The position numbers and the translations under genes were made by a program. From Symsagittifera roscoffensis (lineage: Eukaryota > Xenacoelomorpha > Acoela > Convolutidae): a stretch of DNA of 64,000 bases. Positions 45,754 through 57,959 of this stretch are shown here, piece after piece; positions within the stretch are counted from its first letter, which is position 1, and every line of letters begins with the position of its first letter. The stretch is taken from assembly GCF_963678635.1 (NCBI RefSeq), contig NC_087063.1, positions 40,502,759-40,566,758 on the forward strand, given 5' to 3'. The notes under the pieces are model-generated. The model was not told where the DNA came from, ran no database searches, and was given only the letters and a program-made list of their open reading frames with translations.

Positions 45754-48700
45754 TTAGAGGGTTAGTTGTGAGCACAGGCAGTCGGGTCCACAGAGGGGAC
45801 AGTGTCCATTCTGGCCCTGTTCGGAGGAGAACCACTGCTGCATGTGGCTGTGGTGTCCCCCATGGCCACACTTGAAGCACACACAGAACAGACCTTTCAC
45901 CTGTGACACACAACAAAACACTATGAACTGCAATTGATTTTGTGTGATAAAAAGTTTCATTTGGACAAATGAAGAGATTTATTTTCAACTAGCCCATGAC
46001 TCGCACCTACCGTAATACTAATAGGTCAACGATTTATAAGTCAACTTTTAAGTTATTTTTCAGCAACTCAAAAACAGGAGCCTAGAAAGGCCGCAAGCAT
46101 ACAACTGCACTTTTCATTGTTATTTAAGAAAATTCAAATATCATAGAGTTTAGAATTTCAAATTGTAAGATTCTGACGCCAGACTTCCAACCTTTAATTG
46201 TACCCTAAAAGCACCCCACCATAATGTTGCGATTTTCAAGTTTTTTTTCCAGTCTAAGTTTCTTGGAAAAAAAGACAAAACCAAAAACGCCAAATCTCGA
46301 ATGCCACCCTGACAATCTCTTAGACCACCCTGACAGTACCCCAATATAGGCTTGGAACCTTCAAATTTTGTGAAAATTTTCAACCTGTTTTAAGATAACT
46401 TTCGAAAAAACTCAAAATCGGCATATCTCGGTAACTACACGGATTTTGACATTCATTATTGGAGGCCATATTCACAGACCGAGGGAGGCAAATCACCGTC
46501 ATTAGGTTGAGAAATTCAAATTTGATGAAACAAATAGTGAAACAAAAATATTGAAAGCTAGCGTTGCGAAAATAGGAAAAATGAAGCACTTGCGCTCAAA
46601 CCGATTTTAAAACTTCGACTTGAGTAAAAAGTTTAACCTTTGCAATGTTTTGACTTTTTAACAGGTCAACATGGGACTTCTTAGACATGTCCCAAGTGAA
46701 ACGCTCGTTCAATAATGTATCGATATAGATCATAGAATCCCATATACACATTAAATTACACTGCCCTCTTCCCAACCCAATCTGGCATCATAGCTACAGC
46801 CTTTCAATTGGTCTAGCATTAAGCATAGCCAGCTGACAATTGGAAAAGAGTAATGAGCGCAAGTAAACGGAAAAAAAACCGACTTTGTTGAAAAATCGAT
46901 TTTTCGAAATTCAAAGAGAAAATAGATGCCCCTTAAGCTCTTTGAATTTCTAGAAAAACTTATGATTGGCGCTTTTTTGCTAATATTAACCAACCCAATT
47001 TGAGAAAACTGGATCAATAAGTAACGTTTTTATTCCGCTGAAAATCTGAAATTAAATTCAACTTTCAGAACTAGAATTCTTTCACATTTTTTCGCGCCAT
47101 TTTCACATTAGTATTTGGAGAGTTCTATTTACTTCCAGCAGATCAATTTCAATTGAACTCAAAAAATGCATATATAACATAAAGGCATTAATATCTATGA
47201 AAGCACATCTGTAGTTATTTGAGTACTTTAAGACTTTTCCTGAAAAAAAAAATACACCAAGACCTATATAAGAGTCTTCATTTCGGTCATTACTCTTGGT
47301 GAACTGGAAAACCGACAAAATAAACAAGCATAAAATCTATCGTTAAACATGCAAAATTATTACGCTGAAAAAAATTAACCATGTCAACACAGGGACATCT
47401 TAAACATGTCACGTGGAACATCAAATAAAAAGTAGATAGATGACGTATATTTCTCATCTTCCTCGCGCTAAATTTCTTTTAGGGTACCGACGAGAGATTT
47501 TAAAAATATACGGAGTAGAAAGACGATAAGGGTTGGGATACTTTTTTGAGCAGCCAAACCATGTTACCTTTCTTTGATTCACAAATACAAAAGATTTGCA
47601 GTGCGAGTCAATAGACAGGAAGAATTTGTTCTTTCAGGCAGAAATTACGATCTCGCATTCCTCTCGCCGTCAATCAAATGATCTAATTTTTCAATAAAAA
47701 ATTTCTCTATTTCGCCCTATTCCTGTAAGTATATACTCAACAAGTTTTAGCTTTGAAACAATTTTACTTGCCTCCCTCCGACAAATCACACACTGAAAGT
47801 CACTGTTCATAGTTCTCTTGGGCGAATCCAAGACAGTGATGCTGGGCGACTTCGGTACATCCGCACTTTCACACTTCGTCAAGTACCTATTTGAAACACG
47901 AGGAACCGTACTCAAATTAACTGCCATTGAGTTTCTGTTGGGCACTATGACATTCGGTTCACTTCCGCGGTACCTAGCAGCTGCTGTTTGGTTGAACGTC
48001 TCTAACATGTGCTTTGAATGTATTAAACTGGCGTCGTTAAACGAGGGAGACTGGAAAACACCTCCTGCTTTTTTCGTCACCTGACTTTTAGTGTCTGCTA
48101 TGGTTTGTGGTGCGTCACATACTTTAAACTCGACCTTGAATAGATCTGTGTAATCGACTTCATTTGAAACAAGCGGGCCTGACATCACTGGTTTTGTGAA
48201 AACTGATCCGCGGTTGGCGACTTTCGAATGCGTTCTCATGGTCTTGACCAACTCACTTCTCTGAACGTAAAACTCCCATCGGTAGAGAATGTCGGCATAC
48301 ATGCCTTTGAAGATGTCATATCTAGACTGCTGCTTGGAGTCCAAACAAGTTGTGTCCAACTCGTAAGGCGGATCTGTAACAACGTCGACTTCATAAGCAT
48401 TCACGTTGGCGTGTTTGTGTTCACTTTTCGTAGTGTTAAGATGAGAATAGGGCAAGGTGTCTCCGATGTCAAACGTGATCGACTTTGAGCTTTTAGAGAC
48501 TGCTGATTGTTTCCGCCTCTCTTCCTTTCTACTTTGATAATCGTGAAATCTCCTATCATCTGGCGATTCACATAACCTGCCAAGAAAAACCAAAATTGCT
48601 TTCCGCATAAATTTTATCGTATAGTGGTCCCAATTGTCATTTAGCCTAGTCTTAGGACAGACACCTGTACAGAATGATTTAAGTAAAATCAGGGAATGAA

Positions 48701-51700
48701 TTGACTAATTTAAACTCAACCCAGTGGCATGCGCAGAAATTTTTCTGGAGGGGCGTGATGAGGGAGCGGTTTTTCAAAAAAAAAACTGTTGTGTGTCGAG
48801 CTAACGGAAACTACTACAAGGACCGTAATTTGTGAAAAATTTTCGCGCCGCAGGCAAATTTTTGAAAAACAGGCTAATTAAGTTCTGAGCACTTTAGAAA
48901 AAATTGACCGAAAAATTATGTTTATTCAGCGCGGGCTTCCCCCTCAAATTTAGTTATATTGGCGCCAAAAATGGATCTTGTAAAATTATTTCAGAGGGGG
49001 ACTCTTTGGAAACATTTGGCAACCAGAATTGAGGGGGAGTACTGATTCCGCAACTTGGTATACAGTAAAATATGCCAGTATTAAGGCGTAAAAAACCTTG
49101 AATTACTTTTAATTTTCAAATTACAAAATTGGCACCTTCCAGCTAATCTTGAGAAATTTAATTCAGGCAAAAATTATTGCGTAAAAATGAAATCAGTTTT
49201 TTTAACAATTTTTGCAATCAGATAGAAAACAGTTGTTAAACTGTCAATGAACTCAATGAGACTGAAAAGTTAAATAATTGAAGAATCATATATGGCTGAA
49301 CTTTTATTTGATAATATCAAGAATCATTTATGATTTTGATTTTAAAACTAAAACATGCTAAGTTGGGAAAACTAAATAAGTAACTGTAATGTAGCTGAAT
49401 AGATCATATAATGTAATATACTTCGACATCGAAACTTTCCTATCTATAATTGAAGAGTTCAAGTTATGTTAAATATTTGCAGATGACGCATCTATTAACT
49501 GCACATTGAAGTAAACCACTTCGGCCGAGTCCACCAAAAGATCAAGTGCTACAATTAAAAAGATAAATTTGGTATTTTCTACCTGAATTTTAGTACAAAA
49601 AGAACAATGCAAGAGCCTTACCGCAAAGCTATCTGATAATAGCTATGTTTTAATTCCGCTGCGATTATTTAAAATAGAGGCGAAGAGGAGCTTCGCACCA
49701 CTTGCGATTTAACACAAACAGAAAAACATTAGTCGAAAAAATGAATAACGTTGAAAATAGCGCCGATCATCTTTGAGCAGACACCTGTTGAGCCGAAAAA
49801 CTAACTGATTTAATAAAAAGTTTCGAGTCTATCTCCCTGAATCAACAAAGAACAACGCGCACTTGCATTGAAAGTTGCCTACAAGATAAACAAGATTTGT
49901 GATGTGGCAACCGAGCCCACAAAAGTTTAGCAGACTAAGGAACCCAACAATTCAATTTTTACCGCAGTTTTTTTTTCAATTGCATGCATACTGCAAAAAA
50001 AACAAGGTCAATCCGAGATTAGAAGTGGGAAGACCACGTGGGAAGAAACCTGGAGACTGCAAAGTTCAATAAAAAAAAGTTGAAGAAAAGTTGAAACGTA
50101 AAAAAGCTGAAAGGTAGGAATTTTTTTTACGTTTCAACTTTTCTTCAACTTGTTTTTTATTGAACCTTGCAATTTCCTCACAACAACGCAATATAAGTTC
50201 ATTATGTCATGAAATATTAGCTGAAACCGCTTAATAAATTTTTTTTTACGTTTCAACTTTTCTTCAACTTGTTTTTTATTGAACCTTGCATTTCCCTCAC
50301 AACAAGGCAATATAAGTTCATTATGTCATGAAATATTAGCTGAAACCGCTTACTAAAAAAACTACAAATCCGAAAAAAAAACATTTTTCAGGAAAATTAT
50401 TTGAAAACAAATTAACGCCGGAAACTGACTACCGCTGTTTATTACTTAAAGGAAGGTAGTATTATTTGACTTTTCAAGAAACTGAGCATGTCTAAAATTT
50501 ACCATTCCTTTACATCTGACCATTCTGTGCCTAAAGTTCCGTTATTTTCGTCTAATACCTGATTGAAATACACTTGCTTATCACAAGGATAAAAATTAAA
50601 ATCCACTTCAAAACAAGAAGTCGTTCACATTTTTGCGTCATTTGCACTTTCGTTGCAGGAAGAAAAATTTGCCTACCTTTCAGCTTATACATTTGAATTT
50701 AACTTAAAATTGAAAAAATGAACATTATTGAGCATAAATAAACGTCTGTTTATATAAAGAAAACTTGAAGACATTTTTCTAGAAAAAATAACGACAAAAA
50801 AATAACACGAAACATATAAGTGTGTTCAGTAAGTTCATTGTTAATGAACTCAAGGAAACCGAACAAACTGAGGTAATAATTTTGAAAAAAAAAGAAAAAA
50901 TACAACACGTTAAAGCTCTTTATGATTGACGCTTTTTTTCATAAAACTTGCCCAAAAAAGTTAAATAATTCAAAATGTAATTGTTTTATTTCACTGAAAA
51001 TTCTAAGAATCAAAATCCACTAAAATCCACTTAAAAAATATTCACTTTTTTGCGCCATTACCAATGCTATAATTGTAGAGCGTAACTTGGCTTGTTCCAG
51101 CAAATGAACTTGAATAAAACTTGAATTTGAACTGAACTTGATTTTGTTTATTTGATTTTGCTGCAATTGGATAGCTTAATTTGCTTTTTTTAGCAAATGA
51201 ATTTGATTTCAACTTAAAAAGAACTCAACAAGTGAACCTTCGGAAACAAATTTGAACAAATTTCAAGATTTCTTCCTGATAAAAAACGACTTGACCTCAT
51301 GTTGAGTGCCTTGATTTCATTCATTGACACTCTATAACCGTTTGTGGACAAGTTCTGACTTATTTATCTGATTTATCTCGTGGCAACTGATAAGCGTGCT
51401 GAAATAGCTTAGGCACAGAAGCGCCAGTCACAGGTGGCCTTGCATAATTCACCTCTATTAGTACCAGACTAAAGTGAGGAGCAAATGATGAGTAATTACA
51501 GAGACTAGCATTGAGAAAGCACTTAAGTGTGAGGACAAAATAAATGCCTCCAAACTGATACAGTAGCAAATTTACCTCTATAATTAGGTAATAACATGTG
51601 ATTTGTATGGATCTCTTTTGTAATAAACCTCTAAAGTTTACCGTTACCATTAACATATTATTCCTCACAACAGTATCAACAGTTTGAATGCCAATTTTGA

Positions 51701-52592
51701 TTGAGCCAGCAAATAGTCTGTTTCAAGCAATAAAAACAACTGCGAATTTAAGAATTTTTGCCGTTTAATCCACTTCCGTTTTTAACCATTTCATTTATGT
51801 TTCGAAAAAAAATTCTAAGAAGCTAACCAGGCGAACAAACAAAAACTAACTGAGATAGCTCGAAATGCTCTCCCACAGTCAGATCGTCCCTTTTGAACTG
51901 TTCCGGGAACTCCACACTACACACGGACACTTTCGGCTGTTTCTTCTTGAGAGACGGCGATGACATCGAGGTTTCCAACTCCAGCTCTGGACTTCCCGTT
52001 TTAACTTCACTCATGTCTGGTTTAATATATGTTACAGTTTCAGAAACCAAGTGATCCGATGATGACTGACGACACGACTGCTCTGTTTTCTTATCAAATT
52101 TTGTCTCAAAAAGAACACTTACTATCATTGCCACTGTTTGTATATCACAAACTTTGAGATAATACTCGACGTAGTGCTCTACAAGTGGTCTTCCAAGAGG
52201 AAACGTCGACATCAAAAACGCGTCTTGTACTCCCGTTTCAAACTGATGCATTAGATTGCTCACACTCGACAAAACATCCCACAAATTAGCCAGATCCATT
52301 TTCCCAAACTTGGAGCAGAGGTCTCGGTTGTACTCGCAAATTTCAGTTCTCGAGAGCTCTTCCGAGAACACTTTATAATCACGTGCAAGCACTGGGTCTA
52401 CTGCAAACAACTGCGGAACTTCCTGACAAATGACTGAAATTTGGGTGAACTTGAGCGCTGAATTTCGAGAGTTGTAATAATCAGCTAGACTAGAGGGTGT
52501 CTTCTTGTCTGCAGTTGGTAAGATGTTGTACTGTTTCTGTTGCTGCACAGATTGGGTGAAGATAACTAATCTACCGGCAGAAAAACGCCCAC
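45754..52592 (-). CDS. WDR59: WDR59 homologue, last three exons (GATOR2 subunit), partial
   Basis: WDR59 is part of GATOR2, which relieves GATOR1 inhibition of TORC1 at the lysosome. Exon 52592-51851 begins GGRFSAGRLVIFT and carries FPLGRPLVEHYVEYYLKV and VAMIVSVLFE, all matching WDR59. Exon 48576-47772 carries YADILYRWEF and ends in FQCVIC. Exon 45900-45754 carries CFKCGHGGHHSHM, the terminal zinc-binding block, then CPLCGPDCLC. Junction phases agree. The first intron ends TTGGCAG; the second has a GC donor (GAG then GCAAGT). Together 563 residues, about the C-terminal half. The CxxC...CxxC finger that precedes FQCAIC in vertebrates is not seen; a Ser/Thr-rich stretch occupies its place. The N-terminal WD40 propeller and most of the RWD part were not found in the window. 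Confidence 0.88.
46491..47095. repeat. 605-bp dispersed duplication, copy 2 (in a WDR59 intron)
   Basis: Same orientation as copy 1, offset about 2736 bp, so the two flank the last WDR59 exon. Edges are sharp at 'aatcaccgtc' and 'tttttcgc'. Confidence 0.85.
48610..51820. other. WDR59 intron content, no gene
   Basis: The 3.3-kb intron (51850-48577) holds repeats, including a GAGCTTCGCACCACTTGCGA interspersed copy near 49688 and the palindrome at 50059-50172. Open frames here show no motif. Confidence 0.6.
50059..50357. repeat. Fold-back plus 119-bp tandem repeat
   Basis: 50059-50106 is the near-perfect reverse complement of 50121-50172 (GTTGAAGAAAAGTTGAAACG against CGTTTCAACTTTTCTTCAAC), with a 14-base spacer. 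The right arm and following sequence to about 50235 are repeated at 50241-50357. Confidence 0.85.
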
Positions 52593-54950
52593 CTAAACCG
52601 AATGATGTAATTACAAATAATAAACATTTTGACGGAAATTGTTCCTTTATTTCATGGAGAGCTGTGAATAATTAACAACCATTTCAAAAACAATCAAATG
52701 GACATTAAATCTCTTTTGATACAGAACATCGATGATTTACGACATAAAAAAAACTACATCTCCGTTTACGAAAGAACCAAAGCCTACCAATTTTTTTCGC
52801 CTCAAGCTTAAGCTTATATCTAAAAGCAAACATATCAACGCTACAGCGAAGTTTTATTTTTCATGCACAACTAAATTAAGGTGTAAAAAACCTACAGATG
52901 AAATCCGGCTACGAGTGAAAGAAATGAGATGACATGCTTGTATCTAGTCACAAAAGTACATCACCATAACTAACTATTAGATTCCTATGGGGTTTAGATC
53001 TAGTGAAGGTCAGTCTAACCACGACATTCACTCTCACATTTCTGCTTGGACGACGGACATCTAACATTATGCATATGAACTGCATCGATAGGTCAAAACA
53101 ATTCGCGCACAAGCAAAAAGATTAACCATGCAAAGACTGGTTAAGTTAAAAAAATAATATAAAAACAAAAAGCAGCCGGTTACTGTTTTGATAGGAACAA
53201 AATATTCCCATCACAGTATCTAGGACACTGTTTACCCCGATTTTTCGATGCATTTTTGGTTCTTTCAATAAATTTTGTTTCTGCAAGCCTTTATAGTAAA
53301 CATGAACGTCAGCGAAAGGATAAACATGTTATTTATGTCGTGAAATACAATGGAGTTACATTTGCATTAGCCCATTGGATATTCTTTCCGCATTTCCACT
53401 GAGGAGCTCCTGATACTATGCTTTTCGGCAATGGTTCTTTGTGTTTTTTTTTGCATCTTTTCCCGATCTCCGATGTCTTCAACTTTTGTCGTCCTCTATA
53501 GGGTTCATATTGGCTCCTTCCTAGTCCCCTCGTAAAATTAAAAAAAAAGATTATAATCTCGCCATCAAACTATAACTGCAAAAATTTCAAATCTTAACAT
53601 GGATTCTAGTTTTCAATTCAAATACTGATCTCGTGTTCTTTGCTGCAATAAACCAAATACGAGACTGCTCGTATTAGGGCAAAGCCCAGAATGTTCCGAC
53701 TGCCCTCAAATTGGTCTATTTAACTATGGAGTTAATAAACCCAATTAGCTGCCTCAATTCAACTTCAAACGATTTTGTAGTGCGGGATACAAAACAAACA
53801 GTTTAAGACATACTCATGGCAGGTTAATATAGTGGTGTGCACATTCGGCTGGCCCCATGCAGATCAAGAGATCGATTCTTGAGGGACCAGAGGTTTAGAA
53901 AGGCTCTGAAAAAAAAACACCCCGAGCATTAATTTTCCTCACTTTCTTCGAAAATCGTAAGAATAATATGTCTTTACAGTATTGATTTAAATTACCCGGA
54001 CGAAACGCTTTAAGCTAGAAAATTAGAATGCATTTTTATCAAATTGGGTTGACTTTAGTTTAAAAAATGATGAAGAAAAAACTTGCATAGAATTTCAGCT
54101 GAATTAATATGGAGCAAAATGTCTCTACAGAATTGATTTAAATTATCCGTACGACACGCTTTAAACTAGAAATTTAGAATGCATTTTTCTCAAATTGGGT
54201 TGATTTTAGGTTAAAAAAATTTAAAAAAAACTTAACAGCTGAATTAATATGGTACAATTTGTTTTGCGAAACTCGGGCCCAAAATTTTACCACAAAAATG
54301 GGTCATTTTTGTCTTTTTTAGTCAATCAAAACATAGACCAAAACTACTTAGGCCAATCACTGACAAATTTATATCAAAAAGAGCCTCTAACGTAACCCAA
54401 CAATCTTTTAAAAAGGTATAATCTCCAAAAAATTGCGCAAATACTTTAAAAGTGATTTTAAAATTTAAAAAATTGGTGTTTTATATAGTAAAAAGAACCT
54501 AGTTTGTCTATCAAATAAAAATTAGTTAATTTATACAATGGTTTGGAGATTATGCCTTTTTAAAATTTTTTTGAGTTACGTTGGAGGCTCACTTTGATAC
54601 ACAAAGGCGAAACGGAGCTTCGCACCACTTGAGATACGACACAAACAAAAAAGCTCCGAAAAAAAAATTGAAATATTGAAAAAACTAAGTGAACCAAAAT
54701 GTCTCGACAAAAAATAACTAGGGGCCCAGTTAAAGCTGGATGCTTGTGTTCGATATTAAATGAATTACTGATGCGGCACGAAAAATGAGATGAAAAAAAT
54801 TGGACAAAATTTCTGTTTCAACAAGTTAAGAAATCGTAGGAACAATTATCGCAACCGCTTTTCAATTGAACTTTTCATCTCAGATTTGATTGAGTAAACT
54901 TTAAGAAAACTCAAACCTTTCTAAAAAACGGTTTACAGTTCTAAAAAATG
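52593..54950. other. Upstream of the recovered WDR59 exons; no exon recognised
   Basis: Earlier WDR59 exons should lie on the minus strand from here on, but none is recognised. A hairpin-repeat copy starts near 53661, a pair of related 120-bp blocks lies at about 53970-54240, and a GAGCTTCGCACCACTTG copy is near 54612. Confidence 0.5.
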
Positions 54951-54959
54951 GTCAGAAGA

Positions 54960-55760
54960 TTTTCCAAAAACCATATTTTTTTCTTCAAAAAGCAGGATGT
55001 GGCCGCTTAAGCAGAGAGGATTCCCAAAACCGGGTTTCTCGATTGAACACAACCTGCGAATTGGCACGGTAGTTATCGCGTAAAGTCAAATAGTTTCCAA
55101 AAAATTGCCAAAGCTTCCTATTGTAGAAAAACGTAAGCAAAATGGGCATAGCCAATTATAAAGGAAGGCTTTCAACAGCTTGTTGTTTCGATTAAACCTA
55201 AGATAACAGATTTGACAGAATAAATAGCGAGAAAAGTGCAAAAAACGGTCAACAAATCAAAAGTTTTACAATTCCGAGAATCATAACTTTTTGTGTGAAA
55301 AAATAGGGAGTAGCCGCTTACGCAGAAGGGATTCACGCAACCTGTAATTTCGATGGAAATCAAAATCTCAGATTTGGGAGGGTGTTCTCGAGAAAAGTCA
55401 GAAACTTCGAAAAACGGCGAAGAAATCAAAACTTTGATTTTTCTGAGTGCCATAACTTTCGGTGTCAGAAAAATTTGAACGCAGTCGCATAAACAAATTA
55501 GCTTACCGCATTCCGTTATTTGAATCGAACCCAAATCTCACATAAGGCAGGGTAGTTCCGAGAATAATCAACAAGTTTACGAAACGGTCAAAAAATCAAA
55601 TAATTGACTATTCCGAGGGCCATAAATATTGAGTGTTGAGAAAACTTGGGCTAGCCGCTTATGCAGTGAGTTTGTCAAAAATGTTCTATTCATTGAAACC
55701 AAAAACTCCGATTGAGAGGGGTAATTTTTGAGAAAACAATTATTTTCCATAACAACAAAA
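54960..55760. repeat. About 165-bp degenerate satellite, roughly five units
   Basis: The phrase 'agccgcttatgcag' with variants recurs about every 165 bp, with 'tcgattgaaac', 'aaatctcaga' and 'cgagaaaa' between. The minus-strand open frame across it (55534-55172) is a product of the repeat. Confidence 0.7.
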
Positions 55761-56094
55761 AAAGAAACTACCACCATACTACCAAATTGAAAATTGCGGA
55801 GGGGAGTGGTAAAAATGTCTTTCCCTAAAGACGACCCAAAATTAAGCCATTAAGACGAAAAAATTTGGGTCGAGGAACTTTTTTCGGGAAACAAATAAAT
55901 AAAAGAAGGAAATATGAAGTCAAGGAAAGAAAAAGTACAAATTGTAGGAGTAAATCAAACAATGAAAGCAACATTTAAAAAAATGCTCGCAGCAAAACAA
56001 AAACGGTTCTTCCAAGATGTAACAACCAAGCCGACAACAGGTAAGCAGACAAATAATTGGCCGACAAATTTATTTGAAACAGAATTTTCCAGTT

Positions 56095-56290
56095 TGAAAA
56101 AAAGTCCCTGGACAGATTCGAACCCAGGACCTTTGCCGTCTCAGGCATACTCGTTATCTCCAGGCTAAGTTGGCTGTGAACGGATAGAAGTTTGAATTTT
56201 TTATGTAACAAGATATAAGTGATTCAAGTGATTCTGTTAAACATGTTAATAACCCGAAAAAAGTCTACATTCCAGTTTGATAATGTCGGT
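56095..56290 (-). repeat. tRNA-derived SINE-like copy
   Basis: On the minus strand, GGTTCGAATC is an exact Pol III B-box and AGCCTGGAGATAACGAG an A-box-like sequence about 45 bases upstream, but the acceptor and T-arm do not pair, so it is not a tRNA gene. A diverged relative, with matching downstream words ('aagtgat', 'ggtttgataa'), lies at about 60110-60260. Confidence 0.45.
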
Positions 56291-56854
56291 AATCTACCCA
56301 ATGGTTTTGGCGTACTTTTTGATTGACAAAAAAAGCCAAAATATATTCACTTTTGGGGTGAAATTTAGCTCCCGAATTTCGCGAAAAAAAATGCACCATA
56401 TTAAATCTGCTGAAATTCTAAGCACGTTTTTTCTTCATTTTTTCCTGAAGTCAACCCAACTTGATAGAAAAGCGCCTTTTAATATTTTAGTTTAAAGCGT
56501 TTTGTCCTAATATTTTAAATCAGCACTGTATTTTAATACTAAAGTGTAGCAGAGCTTCACACTTTGCTTTACAACTATTAGGATGGAGCAAAACTATCAT
56601 AGTTAAGAACCACTTAGACAGAGGCGGGGATGCACTTCTCAAGCACATGCACAACATTGGTAAAGGGAGATTTCAAATGGCAAAATTCAAAGTAAATCTA
56701 TTAAATCTGAAAAAGGAATCAGCCGACCACAGGATTCAAAACAAGGACCGATGTTCTATAATGTATTCGTTATCGTGACTGTGCTAATTGTCCAAGCTGC
56801 CTTATAAAATTTATAAATGTTCGACCAAGAAATCAGTTTTCTAGCATCCAAATT

Positions 56855-57110
56855 ACAAGACTGCTCGTATCAGGGCGAAGCCCTGAATGTTCCGACTGCC
56901 TTTTAATGTTTAATGAAATGTAATAAAATGGAGAAAAAAATTCTAAAATTTGAAATTTTTTTATGAAAATCATCCCCCCACACGCCATATAAAGTACAAA
57001 AGGATAGATTTCGCTCCTTGTAACAAATCAATTATAGTAAATAAGCTTCTTCCAACTAATTTGGAACGATTTCTATGACGGATTAAATCTCCGCTTACGC
57101 TCACATTGCA
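56855..57110. repeat. Interspersed hairpin repeat copy
   Basis: Contains the perfect hairpin CAGGGCGAAGCCCTG at 56871-56885 and, downstream, 'aaatcatcccccc' and 'cggattaaatctccgct' as in the copy at 42721. Confidence 0.7.
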
Positions 57111-57959
57111 AACTATTCCTTGCTTTCCAACAAATTTTTGAAGCTTGGAACAATGATAGCCTTTAGAAACAACGTTATAACACAAAGCTTGTTAGCACGC
57201 ATTAGAGATAACACTATTAGGCAAACCATGTTTTAGAAGTTTACTAACAAAACTTCAGAAAACTCCAAAAACAACTTTGTAATCACAGAAAGCTACCAAC
57301 ATAGAAAACGGTTAACCACTAATGAATGAACTAATAAGCAATGCCACCAGTCAGTTGGAAAAAAACTATTAAATCAAAGTCAAAACAAGTTATCAATGAA
57401 TTGAAACTCTCACAAAAGAAAAGAAATTATGGCCTACAGCTCTTTGAATTTCAGAAATCTTTAACAATTGACCCGTTAAGTTTTTTATTGCGCTGGAAAA
57501 TTGGTAAAATTGTAAACGAATTTCGAAGTTGAAAGTCAATCATCTTTTTGTTAGTCAAATCCATTTCCGTAATTGGAGAGCATGATTTTCTTTTGTGAGC
57601 AATTTTTTTTCTCAATTGTTATTTAAAAACAGTAGTCAAACCGCGAAAAATCAAAGTTGTGCATGATCGGTTTTACAGAGGTGAAGCGAAGCTGAGCGCC
57701 ACTTCGGATAATCAAACCTAGTATTGCAAGCTAGCAGAAAAAATGTCGAGAACTTCAATTACACAAATTTATTATTTTGTCGCAACTGATTAAAATGGAC
57801 CCTTCCTACATGAGACGGTCCGTGCACAGGTTGGATAGGGCTATACCAACGCTATATAAATACATCGACAAAATTTTATGAATAAATCAAGTCGATTTTA
57901 AAGCATCCAGAGAATTGTCAATTAAAATCTACCCTCCTCGATTATAGAAGTTGACAAAA

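Noticed and set aside
47691-47771. Unspliced 3' extension of the middle WDR59 exon
   Set aside because: It breaks the conserved zinc-binding block, whereas the GC donor at 47771 joins it to the matching block at 45900 in phase.
55172-55534. 120-codon minus-strand ORF
   Set aside because: It lies within and mirrors the 165-bp repeat period; no protein signature.
56100-56175. A tRNA gene on the minus strand
   Set aside because: The B-box is good, but acceptor and T-stem do not pair and no normal anticodon arm can be drawn; better as a SINE head.
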